Source of the DNA: Latrodectus hesperus
Taxonomy: Eukaryota; Arthropoda; Arachnida; Araneae; Theridiidae
Reading direction: 5' to 3'
NCBI GenBank assembly: GCA_037975125.1
Contig: CM075850.1
Span: forward strand, 75,604,152 to 75,668,151
DNA: 64,000 nucleotides
Shown here: positions 11,608 through 24,185 of the stretch, one piece after another
How the letters are laid out: each line of letters begins with the position of its first letter
Numbering within the stretch: position 1 is the first letter of the stretch
Made by a program: the position numbers and the translations under genes
Notes under the pieces: generated by a model
Databases searched by the model: none
What the model was told of the DNA's origin: nothing
Seen by the model: the letters and a program-made list of their open reading frames with translations, nothing else

Positions 11608-14600
11608 ATATACAATGTCTATGTATTGGTGAAGTGGTTTGAGAAGAATGCATGCACTGAAATCATCACCTCGTCATTTGATCGTAACTCTGAAGAATAT
11701 ATCTATGGCTTTTATTTAACTGTTTCCATAAGCAGATAAATCTGCACAAAAATATATAGCAAATACATAGCCTAATCTCATTTGTAAAAATCAATTCTTT
11801 TTTCTTGAATTCTAATTTGGCACTCTTAAATAAAAGTGGGATCTGTGTAAAAATTTTCTCCCTATTATATTAAAATGAGTAGTTTTTGATAATATTGACT
11901 TTGTTAATTTTTTTAAGATTCATTGAGTCGTGAACATTACTGCTGTTATATAATAAGTATTAAGATAATTATTGCACTATTTTACTAGCCTATGCTTGGG
12001 ATAAAATCTCAATAATGCTAATTGCTGTTTGATATTCTACTTAAGCGACAGTGAGCTTCAACTTGTATTTTAGAAATTTGTAAAAGTTTATTTTCTAAGA
12101 TTTACAAATGTGATGTGCAATTCTGGCATAACTTAAATTTTTATGATTAAATCTGTTTTTGACGAATTATGAAACTCTAGCAAGAGAGAAAAGGTTACAA
12201 TTCATCAGAATGGATATTATACTCTGCTTTTGAGTTTCTTAAATACTTAATTGGGTCTTATTCAGACCACATTCATTATTCAGTTTCATATTCAGACCAC
12301 TTTTCAACCTTATGTGATAATACTATGGAATTGAAACTTTCAGCAATGCTTAAATAGGTATTTAATATGCTTATAAACCTTTAATGATAATTATAGTTAT
12401 TTCAACGTAAATTTATTAAATGCATTAACTGCACAGCTCTTGAAAATTTTAAAATGTTATTGGATTAACTTTATCATTAAATATATTTTAAGTCCTTTAA
12501 ATCATATCCAAAATTAACTGAAATTTGCTTACAGTTCCTAAAGAAAATTATAGTTTGAACAAGAAAAATGTTTTATTTAATCATTGTTCGTGACAATATT
12601 TTTACGTTTTAGTGTGAATGCAATCATTTTCAACTTATTTAAGTGGGTTCTTAACTTTTAAGGCTTACCCTAGCTTGACAAGAGAATCGAAACCATGAAA
12701 TGTTGAAATGAAGTCTAGTAAAGATAGATTGGTGAGCAAATCGTTTGATAAATTGTACTTCGAGGATGGATTTTATACATCTTCATATTAATTTATAAAG
12801 ATTGATAATGTTAATCGTATATGCTGCTAAAGTTGTATTGTCACAATTAGTTTCCAATCTTTTCTTCAGAGGTGCACACATCTTTAATCTTTTTACTACT
12901 GATCACTGGAAACATATGAACCATTATAAAATTTATAAGTATTAATTAATAGTAATATGGTATTTTAACACTTAAAGGTTATCTCTTGTTATAATCAATC
13001 AGATCGGAATTATTATGTTTATTTAAAAGTTTTGATTCTGCTAATACAGATTGCAGACTGCATAATAAGTAAATTTCATCAACAATTGGAGCTAAATTGG
13101 GATTAAACCTCATCAATTACGGGTTAAAATGTATTTAATTTACATTAAATATAATGCATTTAATGGGACATAAGTGACAGCTTGTGATATATTCTAAAAC
13201 TAATTGAGAAAATCTGATTAAGGAGCAGTAAAGTGATGAAATTAAAAAAAAAATTTTCTGTATTTTTAAGTGCTCCATACATTGATCTGAATTTTTCACT
13301 ATTTCAGTATCGAACCGACAATGTACTTGAATTGTGGGAATTATTTTTATCTTCAGGGCTGGTAAAATCCAAGCAAAAAGGTATTGGATAAAATGAGGTT
13401 CAAACTATTATATTGTGTTCAATTATAATTAACATTAGATTTTGAATAACAATAGTTTTTTTATGACATAAGTCGTTTATTCAAAGTGAACTCAGATTTG
13501 GGTCTTTTTTTCTTTTACTGCTAAAATATTTAAAATATTTTTTTGTTATAAATCAATAAATCATTTAGCTCTAAAAATAAATTATAAAGTGAGGTTTATT
13601 TCTGAGAATTAATTTGACAAATTTGCTTATAATTAAGTAGAAATGGTCTAGTACTTCTGAAAAAATTTTAATTATTGGAAAAATTTAAGCTTTTATTTTT
13701 ACTTAAAATACATATTTATGTATATTTCAAGAAATACGCATATTCTACAAATATAAATTCATTGCTCCTGAGAATTGTTTGCTTACAAAAGAAATTACTT
13801 TCAAATTAAGTTACATATTTTATCAAATTATACTGATTTTTTGCCTATTATTCACTTTTTCCTGAAATAATTTAGGCGCAATCTATTTTAAATTATAATT
13901 TTTTTATACTTATTTGTTTTTCTTAGATATATTTAAATACATAAATTTTTAAATTTAGAGGACCAGTACAAAAAATGCTTTAATAAACTTACAATGAATT
14001 AATCGGAAAGTATTTTATCTTAACTTTCTTAATTTCAACGGAAGTTAAAAATTTTTTAAATTGTTAGACAATTATTAATTTATTTTAGCTTTATTAATAA
14101 GACAATTATTGATTTCTTAAAAAAGACCTATTTTCAAAGTAATTTACCTAAATATTTAGTTTGCCTTGAATTCCATAATGTCGATAAAATTTTTAAAGAA
14201 ATTCATTAAAATTAATTTAAATAAGATTTTTGGAACACAACTTTTGATAAAATAAATTAATTTTTTGTGTTGAGAATATTCTGAGTGATTATAATATTAA
14301 TATGAAGAGACAATTATTCAACTCAAAATTTATATATTTGCTTATAATCATAATTATTGCAAAAATTAAGTAATCCGTATAACACTTTATCAATTACTTT
14401 TGAATACCCTGAAGTAATACAAGTCTGAATAAAAGTGTATTCAGAGAGTAAAATGCTATCACTTTTAGTTCCCAATATATGTGACCTCGAATAAAAGAGT
14501 AAACTAGTTACTTGAGCTGTTTGGCAACACAGGATATCACGAGCATCGATAAGTTGTAATAGTGATAAAATTAATTCGCACTCCGCGCCTAGTAGAAATG

Positions 14601-14654
14601 AAAAGTTATCGCTGACACGATTTCAAGTCAAAACAAAATTCCTATTCATTCGGA

Positions 14655-14751
14655 CAAGGTAAGCAGTAAAGCTATCGATATTATTTATTTTTATTATATA
14701 TCTTATGTGCTTTAATGTCATTAACAATTGAAATGACTTCATTTGGCATAG
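14655..14751 (+). other. Possible small 5' intron of the 408-aa gene
   Basis: AAGGTAAGC near 14655 matches a 5' splice donor. A pyrimidine-rich stretch ends in TTTGGCATAG at about 14751. If used, this intron would remove the first two ATGs of the frame (14715 and 14733), and translation would begin at the ATG of MISF (residue 24). This is a sequence match only; transcript data would settle it. Confidence 0.25.
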
Positions 14752-15941
14752 ATCTCGTTAAAGACCGTAAATCTGTTTTGAACATGATTTCTTTTATCTT
14801 TTTAAATCATGAAGAATATTCTACAAATAAACACGTGCCCGATAATCTTCAGAAATTACTCGGAGATCTACCCTTTTATGCCAAACAATTCTTCACTGAC
14901 AATATTGGAAATGCTTTGGGATTTTTAATGAAAAGCAAATTTACCACAGACGAAATAGCAGGGGGAATTGGTTCAGCAACTTTTTTCTTCCGAGAATCGA
15001 AGCTCTGGAAAAGTTACCAAAGTAGAGAGTTTCTTTATTTCTGCGCTTGCTATATTCCCAAAGCCGTGAAACAGTATTACAGTCTTAATAACTTCAAGCC
15101 TACCAGAGAAGTGTATGATGCAATAATTCGTATCATTAGACGCAATCGTCAGAAAGCTTTATTCAATGATGAATCTTGGAAATCCCTTGACGAAATATCC
15201 TCACGCATAATAATGGTAGAGACAATTCACAAAGAAGAACTTGAAAAAATCATGTCATCCATAACTCGGGTTAAATTCCTTAAAAGTAACTTGGACTTGG
15301 TGGAGGAGCGACAATTTCTGCTTGAAATGTTTAAATATATATCAAATTCTTTCTTCAAGAGTGTACCCAACTGGATTGATAGACTGTATGCCAAGATCCC
15401 TAACAAAGGAAAATCTTACTTGACACCAACAATTAAGAAGTCTGCACTAATTATTCTAAGAAATCAGATCTCCATATTTGAAAAGATTAAAGTTGAAGGA
15501 ATTAGGCAGTTTGACCAATGGCTTGGAAGGCTTGTGATATCTTTCCATGCGAGAGACTTCTTAGAATGTTGTGTTTGTCTGGCACATAACCATATTAAGG
15601 AATATTTTGAGGAAGATAAATTTCACTCACCTTCACAAGCATATCAAGCGTTACTATACATTTTCAAACAAAATAAAGAAGCTGGAATGTTTACCACTTT
15701 GTCATGGGAGGTTATAGAGAAAGCTGCAATGCAAATTATAGATGAAAATGACACTCATGCCACTGAAAGCTTTGATGGCACTTTAATTAATGCAGAAAGC
15801 AGTACGACGGGAGAAAATCTAAACTTCGAAAATATCGATGAAAGTTCAAGCACTTATGAAACTGGCTCTCAAATTCACATCATACAAAATCTAATATCTG
15901 ATGACGGTTATAAATGTAAATTCTGCTGCATCATTTGTTGA
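14715..15941 (+). CDS. Unknown 408-aa protein with two tandem helical domains and CaaX-like tail
   Basis: An intact single-exon frame that I do not recognise. It appears to hold two copies of one ~140-residue helical domain, residues ~15-170 and ~196-345. The second half of each domain aligns without gaps over 53 residues (103-155 against 279-331), with about 15 identities by hand count. These include R, F, L, C, C, K, Y, F, Y, A and I, and the closing F-x3-S-W (150-155 and 326-331). The same domain is seen once in the 424-aa protein at 7200. Residues 346-400 are acidic and Ser/Thr-rich. The last nine residues, KCKFCCIIC, contain five Cys and end in CIIC, which fits a CaaX prenylation box with extra Cys for palmitoylation; this suggests a lipid-anchored cytosolic protein. 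There is no signal peptide or membrane span. It lies only in copy A, because the copy-B counterpart is deleted. Confidence 0.8.
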   Translation: MSLTIEMTSFGIDLVKDRKSVLNMISFIFLNHEEYSTNKHVPDNLQKLLGDLPFYAKQFFTDNIGNALGFLMKSKFTTDEIAGGIGSATFFFRESKLWKSYQSREFLYFCACYIPKAVKQYYSLNNFKPTREVYDAIIRIIRRNRQKALFNDESWKSLDEISSRIIMVETIHKEELEKIMSSITRVKFLKSNLDLVEERQFLLEMFKYISNSFFKSVPNWIDRLYAKIPNKGKSYLTPTIKKSALIILRNQISIFEKIKVEGIRQFDQWLGRLVISFHARDFLECCVCLAHNHIKEYFEEDKFHSPSQAYQALLYIFKQNKEAGMFTTLSWEVIEKAAMQIIDENDTHATESFDGTLINAESSTTGENLNFENIDESSSTYETGSQIHIIQNLISDDGYKCKFCCIIC

Positions 15942-16225
15942 AGAAAATTTTATATTATGCAAGTTTTTAACTTTTTAAAATTGTAAATCAAGATCCTTAG
16001 GTTTAATTTTTTATGCAATATACTTTAATGATTTTTCCTATATTTTTATACTTTAAATTAATGTAAAGATACATTTGTAAATATATATAATACCTTGAAG
16101 TAATTTACAATGTTATTTTACACTGAAACTTATTTTGATGTTATATAAAAATTGAAAAACTAGAAGTGTTGCTTTATTTCCATGCTTAAAGATAGAACAT
16201 AAACTGTTAGCGAATTCTCTTATTA

Positions 16226-16231
16226 AATAAA
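16226..16231 (+). terminator. Candidate polyadenylation signal (AATAAA)
   Basis: A canonical AATAAA about 285 bases after the stop codon of the 408-aa gene. Tentative because of base composition. Confidence 0.35.
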
Positions 16232-19200
16232 TTTTTTAAAACTTTTATTCAATTTTGCTTTCTGTAACATTTAATTTTAAATTTTAACTAACGCATTATA
16301 AGCAATATTTAACGAATTTCATTAATAACAGAAATCTTATCCTATTTTATTTAAATAACTATCGCAAATTTGATTGCATTATTAAAGCAGTATCGAGACT
16401 AAACTTTTATCAAGATTTTATTGTGTTCATATGAAATTTTTTAATACCTTAAATTTGATAACAAAACAATAAAATATGCATTAATAAAAATATTACTTTA
16501 CAGACATTTACAGTGTAGTAAACTTTTTTAGTTTGCAGTGATCGTTGTTTTTATATAAAATTTATTTTCACAAAAACACTTTATATAGAATTGATAAAAT
16601 ATTAAGCATTTAAATAACATTTCCTATCATTAATGCACGGAAACTTAGTTAATTTAAAGAAATGTAAGTATGTCAATTTTCATTATTTCAAATAATTTTA
16701 AATACTTTATGCATAGACTAAACGTATTTTAGTGGATTTCATTAAGTAAATCATCCACTTTGCATTAACATTTTTTGAAGATAATAAAATTGCATTAATA
16801 ATATTAAATATTGGTAAATGTTTTAATGTTACTCTAAAAAAATTAAATATCATGATCAAACAATTTCGTAAAGTCAATTGTTAAATATAAATTTAGTTGG
16901 AATTGCTTCTGCGACTTTTGTTAAAATGCCGATATAAAATATTATGAATATTCTTTTAAAAAAACCGCAAATTTTTAATCTGCTTAAATTAAAATTTACT
17001 ATCACTAACTATTAAAATAAATTTGATTAAAATTGAAATTTTCAGAAGTTTTCTGTTTGCTTACTATTTTGTTTTTTAGATAGTATATTAGGAATTTTGA
17101 TTTTCTGTGGATTCGAACACTATTAGAACTGTTCATTGTGATATTTTAATACACTTTGTAAATATATTGATAGTTGTTTAAGAATTTCCAAACAGATATT
17201 AATTTACTAATATTTGTGTTTTATCTATTGTATGATACTCTAAATTTATTTATAAATTCAAAATATTTTCTTGACAAATATTGCTACAAAAATGTTAGTC
17301 TTTTGGCTTAAGTACCCCAAAGTTTAGTTTCTGTGATGAATTAATCTGGAATAACACCACAATGTGCCAAGTTTTCTGTTTTATATATTATGCTATATTC
17401 ACAAATGTTAAATATAATTTTATGTATTTTCTTTTTTTAAATTATATGTTACAGCTAAAACCAATTCCAAACATCCTTTTTCAGCACATTATCATTTATT
17501 TCTATTGATTTATTTCATATTTCTCCTCATTTTAGCTTTTTCCTGGTGGAGCTCATTCACTCTTGTATGTTTAGAAATTAATATAAAAATTTATAATGTC
17601 ACAGAGATTAAAAAAATAAAAATATTTTTTCGATTCAATTTCGATTCCAGTGTCTAAATATAAAATATACAAAAAATTATTAATAATATTCACTTTACAA
17701 GAATGTAATTGTATCAATTACTTTTAGTTAATATTCTATATATAACTTTGCTTGGGCTAGTTTGTTCTAAGCTGGAATTTGCGCCCACAAGCACTTCATA
17801 TAATCAGTTAATCATGGATAAAATAAGTTAAATGTTATGAATTAAATAGCTTTATAAATAAAACAGTATGAAAACTTTTATAAAATTTACAAGGAATGAT
17901 CTGATATGTTTCTACTTCACGAGGAAACAAATCCGCAGAAGTTAAATTTTTGTTTATTTATAATATTAATGATGGTATAATTTAAAATATCTTACATCCT
18001 GTTATTGTAATTTTGAATGTAAAATGACACATTTGTCTACACAATTAATAAAATTAAATACAATTTCATGTATCAATAACAATAATCGTCTAGGCCTTTA
18101 TATTAAAGCTTAATTTAGTAAAATTCAAGGCAATGGAATAATACCCATAAAAGTTTAAGTGAAATATGCAAGCAATATGCAAACAAAACTAATATTTTCC
18201 TAATATAGAAATGCTTTTTAAAATATATAGAAATTAAAGTACTTAAAAATGAATTGCGTAATGAAGAATATTAGAGTTTTGCTCGCGCACGCGCGCATTC
18301 TGAATATATAATCTAAAATATTTTATTAAGTTGATTTATGATTAAGTTAAATATATTTTATTTACTTCATTTTATTTTGGTAAATTATATTTTTGATTTG
18401 GCGTTATTCATAATAAATTAAAAATACTCTTAAAATCAAATTTCATTCTCTGGCTAAAATGTAAAAACGTATATGTCTAAAAGAGCGTGTGCTGAATTTT
18501 AATACATTTTATGTTTTTCTGCTATTTTAATTATTCTTTTGTAATATTAATAGGAACGAAATACTTATGTTAACATACCGTATTTGATTCAATTTACTCA
18601 AAAAGAAGGACGGTGTTAATTTGTTTTTGAAATTGCCTACTGAAATATTCAGTGTAATCGGTAAGCATTTTTGAATTCCCTTGTCAGTAACTAGCGCACA
18701 GCTTGTCCTACTTTGGACCTTGCACCACAAAACCAATCAACCATTATCTATAGTTGAGTAAATATAATTGGTAATCTACTAATTTGAATCATATGATGTC
18801 TGAAACTAGGCAACGCTTTGAGACTTATAATTTGTGAAAAATATCTTAATTTATTTCTTCACTAAAATTCGCATTTTTTAAATTTAATTCATTCTACTAA
18901 TTACTATTTTAACATTAGCTTCTTTGAAACACATCATGTATTAAAATTTAAATAATAAAAGTTTAGAATATCTATAAAATATATATTGATATAAAGGTAA
19001 ATAAAGCAGTATATTAGAACTGTATAACTTAAAACTTTTAACTTAAAATATTTCACGTAGCAAAATCTGAATCCATTTATAAGCTATTGAAGAAAGCAAA
19101 ATTTTATAAATGCTTGATTAAGTTAAGGAAAATATTTCATATTATAACGTAAGAAAATACTCTGACTTAAAGCTGTTAATTTGTAATGATTAAGAAATTT

Positions 19201-20017
19201 CACAATAGCTATGGAAACACGAAAAAAGGCAATTCAAATTTAATAAATAAGTTTAGCTTAATATTTGAACGATTCTGTAACTAAATCAGAATTTTTTAAG
19301 TTGAAGAATAAAATTTCACAACTTCTAATTATTAATTATATGGTCTCAATGAATAAAAGTATTAATATGAGGTTTTTCTAGTAAGTCTTTCTACAAAAAT
19401 ATACAATTATAACTATGTTATTAAAAATATTTATTTTAAAAATCAAACTTTATTTTAAAAATCGAACTTTTAGCAATCTCCTAATTGGTAATATTTTTAA
19501 ACTTCAGTATATAACAGGAGTCCAAAAATATAATTTTTTTTTACTAAACGTGTGACTGTTTCTGTAAACATTAGTCTGTCTTTAAAAAGACAAAAAAATG
19601 TAAAAATTATCTTATTAAAAAAGGTTATTTTATTTATTCAAATCATATCACAATATATTTCAATTTTTAATAGAAAAATAGAAAAATCAATAATTTTATA
19701 GCAATTGACAATAATTGAAGTGTTAATTCTTTAAATACCATTATTTACAAATTGTCATAAAAAGTATTGTCGCATAATTCTACTAAAAATTCTATTTAAT
19801 AATGTACAAACTTATTTGTCCAAAATTCATAAAAATGTTTAAAAAATGCTTACATTACACAAACACGAAAAATTAAATGTGAAAAGGACATCAAATTTTT
19901 TGCGCATAGGCAAATATTCGATTTATTAGATAGGGATTCTTGCATTTTTCCAAATGTAAGAATTAATGATGGTATTTAATGTTTAGTAACAAAATAAACA
20001 ATCTAAAAAATTTAGCC
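16232..20017. other. Intergenic DNA, copy A only
   Basis: No gene seen. A 69-residue minus-strand frame at 18527-18736 shows no recognisable domain. A short alternating GC run (CTCGCGCACGCGCGC) sits at 18282-18296. Confidence 0.6.
18282..18296. repeat. Second alternating GC/CA block
   Basis: An alternating purine-pyrimidine run rich in CpG in otherwise AT-rich DNA, similar in kind to the block at 6203-6218. It lies in the segment missing from copy B, so it cannot be compared there. Confidence 0.6.
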
Positions 20018-20481
20018 AAGAGCAGGGATGCCCACTTTCAATGGATTCCTTCCCACGTTAACATCCAAGGCAACGAAGTTGTAATTATCTGGCAAAAAGA
20101 GGTTGCTCCGAGTTGACCAACAGTGACTACAAATTTACCTATAAAGAAACTTTCTCCATCAAGAAGAAAGAAAACAAGCAAGTCTGGCTCACCCCTCCTG
20201 CCCATCCCTGGTTCATCAGGAAGACACCTGTGGGTGTGTTAGATTTCGAAGGTGACAGACATGATCCAACCGCCGTTTAAAGTCTTTTAAGTGGACACCT
20301 GAGATGCATGAAATTTGAAGCTGGGCTCAAAGTATTTTCTTTGTGCACAAAATGCAATCTGAAGTCGGCTTCCCCCAATCGCATCCTAGATTGTTTGGAA
20401 TTTGCTTTGGTGGATGTTTACCCATGTCCGCTTTTGATGCTCGATTTCGCTAGGGTTCACAGTGTCATGGATCTGATCTAG
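20018..20481 (+). pseudogene. Fossil 3' end of a LINE (RNase H to C-terminus), copy A
   Basis: Translation with frame breaks shows FQWIPSHV...QGNE, which is the last catalytic block of the RNase H domain in non-LTR retrotransposons. Then come LAKRG-like and ELTNSDY-like residues, LSGHLRCMKF, CTKC and ILDCLEFALVDVYPCPLLML, ending near VMDLI before TAG at 20479. This terminal arrangement (RNase H, Cys-containing block, H/RILxCL, PLLxLxF, VMDL) is typical of arthropod LINE ORF2 ends. The fossil has at least one frameshift and an in-frame stop (near 20278). Its 3' half is also in copy B, so it predates the duplication. Confidence 0.8.
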
Positions 20482-22341
20482 CTGCCGCTAGATCTCTGAA
20501 GGATTGGAAACAGCAGCAACAACATTTTTCAAGAATGTTTGTAATGAGTCCTTATTTTTGTTTAAAATAAGTAATATTTACAATTCTGAAGAAAATTTTA
20601 AACTTTTTTCCTGTTTGAATGTACTTAGTCCTTTCAAAATTTATTTTTTGACAAACGTTTTGGGTTAATAGAATCTAAATGATACACGAGTCAATTATCA
20701 TTAGGCTACATAAGCAACCATTAAGTATTGGTCAAAGTGATCTAGCAGGGTAATTGAAGAATGGAGTAAGGTGAGATATCTTATTACAAATTGCGATGCA
20801 CATTGACAAACTTTCAATAAAGGTGAAATTAAAAATTTCGTTATAAAATAGGTGTTACAATAGCTGTAGGTAATAAATACAAGACAGTTGCCATTTCAAT
20901 TTTTGCAGATTTATTTTTTGTTCTTAAATTTATATTTATCTAATCATCCGTCATTTGCTTTGAAAACAAATATCTCTTTTTTCAAACATTTCATTACACT
21001 ATGTTGACAAAAATGTAACGAATAGAATATTAATGAATGATATTAACAATCAAAAATCAATTATTTCAATTAAACTAATAAAAATTAAACTGTAGGATTA
21101 AAATATTCAATTCATAAAAATGAATTAAATTTTAAAGGTTTACTTTTCATAATTAAATGTAGCTTTACTTTTGTATAAATTTAAATTTTACAAATATTTT
21201 GTTGCCTGAATTTGATCTCGAACTATTTCAAAAGAGGAGTATAACAAAGGAGTATTTCATAACTATACTGTCTTGAGAAATTTAAATTTTAATAAAGAAT
21301 TACGTGTATACGCTTTATTGGCATTAAATATAAATTTATTTTTAGAATTTTTACAAGTAATATTAGTGAAGTACTTTACTTGCAAATTTCTAAAATAAAT
21401 TTTTATGTAAGAACAATCATTACTTTAAAAACTGTGTTAATAGTGAGTTAAAACATTGTGTCCTTATACTTGATCTATAACTGTATTTTATTCATGACTG
21501 TGTCACCTAATTTTAATTCAATTGAATCAAATGTAAGGCTAAAGAATTCGTGCTGCTTTAAAATAGTCTAGCATATGCTTCTTTTCGAAGAGCTCTCAAC
21601 TTTTGTGCAGTTCATTAAGGGCACAGTCCTGATACCATCTTGAATTTAAATCATGTGTGTGGCAGCTATTATTTAAAACACGCGACTTTAAAAGTGTTAA
21701 ATGTTTTCTCTGTCTTAACATTTGCTTCATTTAAATATCACGAAATAAGTTGTAGAAACTTTGTAAGTCTAAAGTAAACTATGTAACGTATCGTTCTGAA
21801 GTAAAGCAGCTACTATTTCGATGCTGCATAACACGAAGACAGCTTGTTTAAGATAAAATTCTTAAATGCTTCTTATGAATTAAATCGCTCTTGCAGTTAT
21901 ATATTTTATATATTTCTTGTCAGAAATTGTGGTTATTATTGTTTTAATCGATTGTCAACAAATTATTTATCTTATAGATAATAAAAAAATTATTAACTGA
22001 AACATTTTAAAGGATTCTCTATATACGTTTTGTGTTTTTTTTATTAATATCTGATTTTCTTTTGTAATCAATTTTAAACTAGAAATTGGAAAACTATAAT
22101 TTAATTGAGCTTTAGGATTACGAAATTTGTTGCTGTGTTTATATCATGATTAAATGCTTGCTGGGACAGATTATGTAGATATTAAATTTAACACAAGCAG
22201 ATTTCACAATATTGTTTTTACCTTATTCAAATTAATTATGAAGACGTTTTCTAGAATGAAAAATATTTAATTTCGCTTGATTGGTTAAGTAATATACACG
22301 TGAAAAAATAACAGAACTTTCAAATATACATGTATATAGAA
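20482..22341. other. Intergenic DNA shared by both copies
   Basis: No coding region seen. The stretch corresponds to about 39063-40762 in copy B. Confidence 0.6.
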
Positions 22342-22731
22342 CTGTAAATTTATAAAATTTTAAAAACTTGCAATTGAAGAAATATTCTAGCTTGTTTTAA
22401 AATATAATAATTGACGTAACATTTTGAAAAATTATGTATGAATGATATTTGTAGCTTATATATATATGCAAAAAGATAAACACATTTTAATTGATTAAGA
22501 AAAAGAATATAATAATACTGACTTGTTTGTTTTCTGTTAAATATAATCGACATATAAATATACCAATTTTTTATAATTAAAAAAATTGCCAACAGTTAAA
22601 AATGATGAAAATTTTAGGGAAACGTATATAAAGTATGATTAGAATCAGTGATAACATTTACGGTGTTACCCCAGCGATAATAAAATAAAACTGTATCTCT
22701 GTTGTCTAAGCTGTCAGTTATTTATAGTTAA
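22342..22731 (+). repeat. Local tandem repeat in copy A, unit 1
   Basis: A ~390-bp unit running from AACTGTAAATTTATAAAA to the TCAGTTATTTATAGTTAA motif. A second diverged copy follows at 22754-23115. Both share ATAATAATTGACGT, GAATGATATTTGTAGCTTAT, TTGCCAACAGTTAAAAA and ATCTCTGTTGTCTAA. Copy B has only one unit (about 40761-41126). Confidence 0.85.
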
Positions 22732-22753
22732 CAGTAAATATACTGTGAATATT

Positions 22754-23115
22754 ACTGTAAATTATAAAAACTCTTCAATTGCAAGTCTTTAAAAATATTC
22801 TAGCTTCTTATTAAAACATAATAATTGACGTTTCATTTTGAAAAATTCTATATGAATGATATTTGTAGCTTATGCAATGAGATAAACACATATTTTAATC
22901 GATTAAGAATAAGAATATAATAATATTGACTTGCTTATTTTCTGCTTATTATAACCGAGATATAAATATATAAGTTTTTTATAATTAAAAAAAATTTTGC
23001 CAACAGTTAAAAACTATGAGTATAATTAGAATCAGTGATAACATCTATGAAGTTACCAGTGATAACAAAATAAAACTATATCTCTGTTGTCTAAACTGTC
23101 AGTTATTTATAGTTA
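22754..23115 (+). repeat. Local tandem repeat in copy A, unit 2
   Basis: Second unit of the local repeat. It is closer than unit 1 to the single copy-B unit at several places: both read TCTTCAATT, CTTCTTATTA, TATGCAATGAGATAA and TCTGCTTATTATAACCGA. This suggests unit 1 is the additional or more diverged copy, or that copy B lost unit 1. Confidence 0.85.
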
Positions 23116-23689
23116 AAATATTTACGTGTAAACTAATATTTTAAAAGCAATTTTATGAAAATTTAAATTTAAGTAACAACGTAACAGGAAAAAAAATTAC
23201 TTATTAAACAGTCTTATTTTTATTGTTATAATATTTGTAATAAAAAATTAATCTTATTTTTATTGTTATAATACTTTTATTTGGCATCTTTTGAGGATCG
23301 TTTAACATTTTCAAAGTTTTCAAGTCATGAAATGTTGCTTGCATAGGAAATTTTCTTTTTCTTTCTTTATATTTATGGTTCTTTTAGTTGACATTTTGTA
23401 TCAGTGAAGAATTGTGTAATTTCTCCTTAATAACACGAATTCTTTTAATTCATTTATACGGTATAGTCCGAAAATATTAATTATATATTAACATTCATGA
23501 AGTGGGATTATTATGCGTTAAATATTGTTTTTATAGGTATTTCAATCGTCTCTAAAATATTGAACTACTTATTGAATAATACCATAAATTCTAAGCACTT
23601 CTCTCAGATGTTAATACAAACGTCGTGTACAATGTTGTCACACTCTCGAAAGATAATCGATTGATAAGTAGAAAGAAGTAATGTGGCCT

Positions 23690-24005
23690 GCAAATCAACT
23701 TTTCGACTTTCCCAACAACAAGACGCGTGGACATTTGTTGGATATCAGCACAAGTATATGATCATGATTGCTACATTCATCTGTCCAAGTATGAAGGTGG
23801 ATCTGTCCTAATATGGACAGCTGTGTTGTGGTTTTCTGTGAGACCAATCTTAACCCAGGAAGAAGGGATCACTGGACAGAAGTACAGTGAAAATTTGGCT
23901 GACTAGGTCCATCATAGATTGGATTTTACAGGAATATTGCAGCCATCTATGCAGTGGTAAAAATTTAGTCATGTTTTACGAAATACAAGAATGTCCTTAA
24001 ATATT
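23690..24005 (+). pseudogene. Fossil Tc1/mariner-type transposase fragment, copy A
   Basis: Remnant of the catalytic region of a Tc1-type transposase. The tell-tale block is GG-x-SV-x-IWTAVLWFSV-x-PILT, followed by GITGQKYSENL. In copy A it is interrupted by stops (TAG after LAD near 23906). The matching copy-B sequence at about 41660-41960 keeps a longer open frame. Both lack the N-terminal DNA-binding domain and any recognisable terminal repeats, so this is old and inactive. Confidence 0.7.
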
Positions 24006-24185
24006 TACTTTGGAACGCAGTCTCTCTCGAAATCCCAATGACTGAACTATTATAGTCTATTATAGATAATTTACTACGGAATCAATAACTCTTCCACTAA
24101 CATATCTCTCAAATGAATTTCACCCCCAAATAATCCCCATTCGTTCAAAGAATGGTACAATATTCCCCTGAATGACATCCAGCAC

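Larger units (their letters stand above)
8627..14654. other. Intergenic DNA between the two copy A genes
   Basis: About 6 kb with no coding region I can support. Frames of 63-64 residues on both strands near 10315-10516 overlap each other, have AT-driven composition and show no domain. Two perfect inverted repeats are listed separately. From 10463 onward the sequence has no counterpart in copy B. Confidence 0.6.
10463..20332. other. Segment present in copy A, absent from copy B
   Basis: Copy B joins the counterparts of 10462 and 20333 directly at about 38917, with a few T residues at the seam. The right breakpoint falls inside a LINE fossil that reads continuously through 20333 in copy A. 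This makes deletion from copy B the simpler reading, rather than insertion into copy A. The segment contains the 408-aa gene, so that gene now exists once. Confidence 0.85.
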
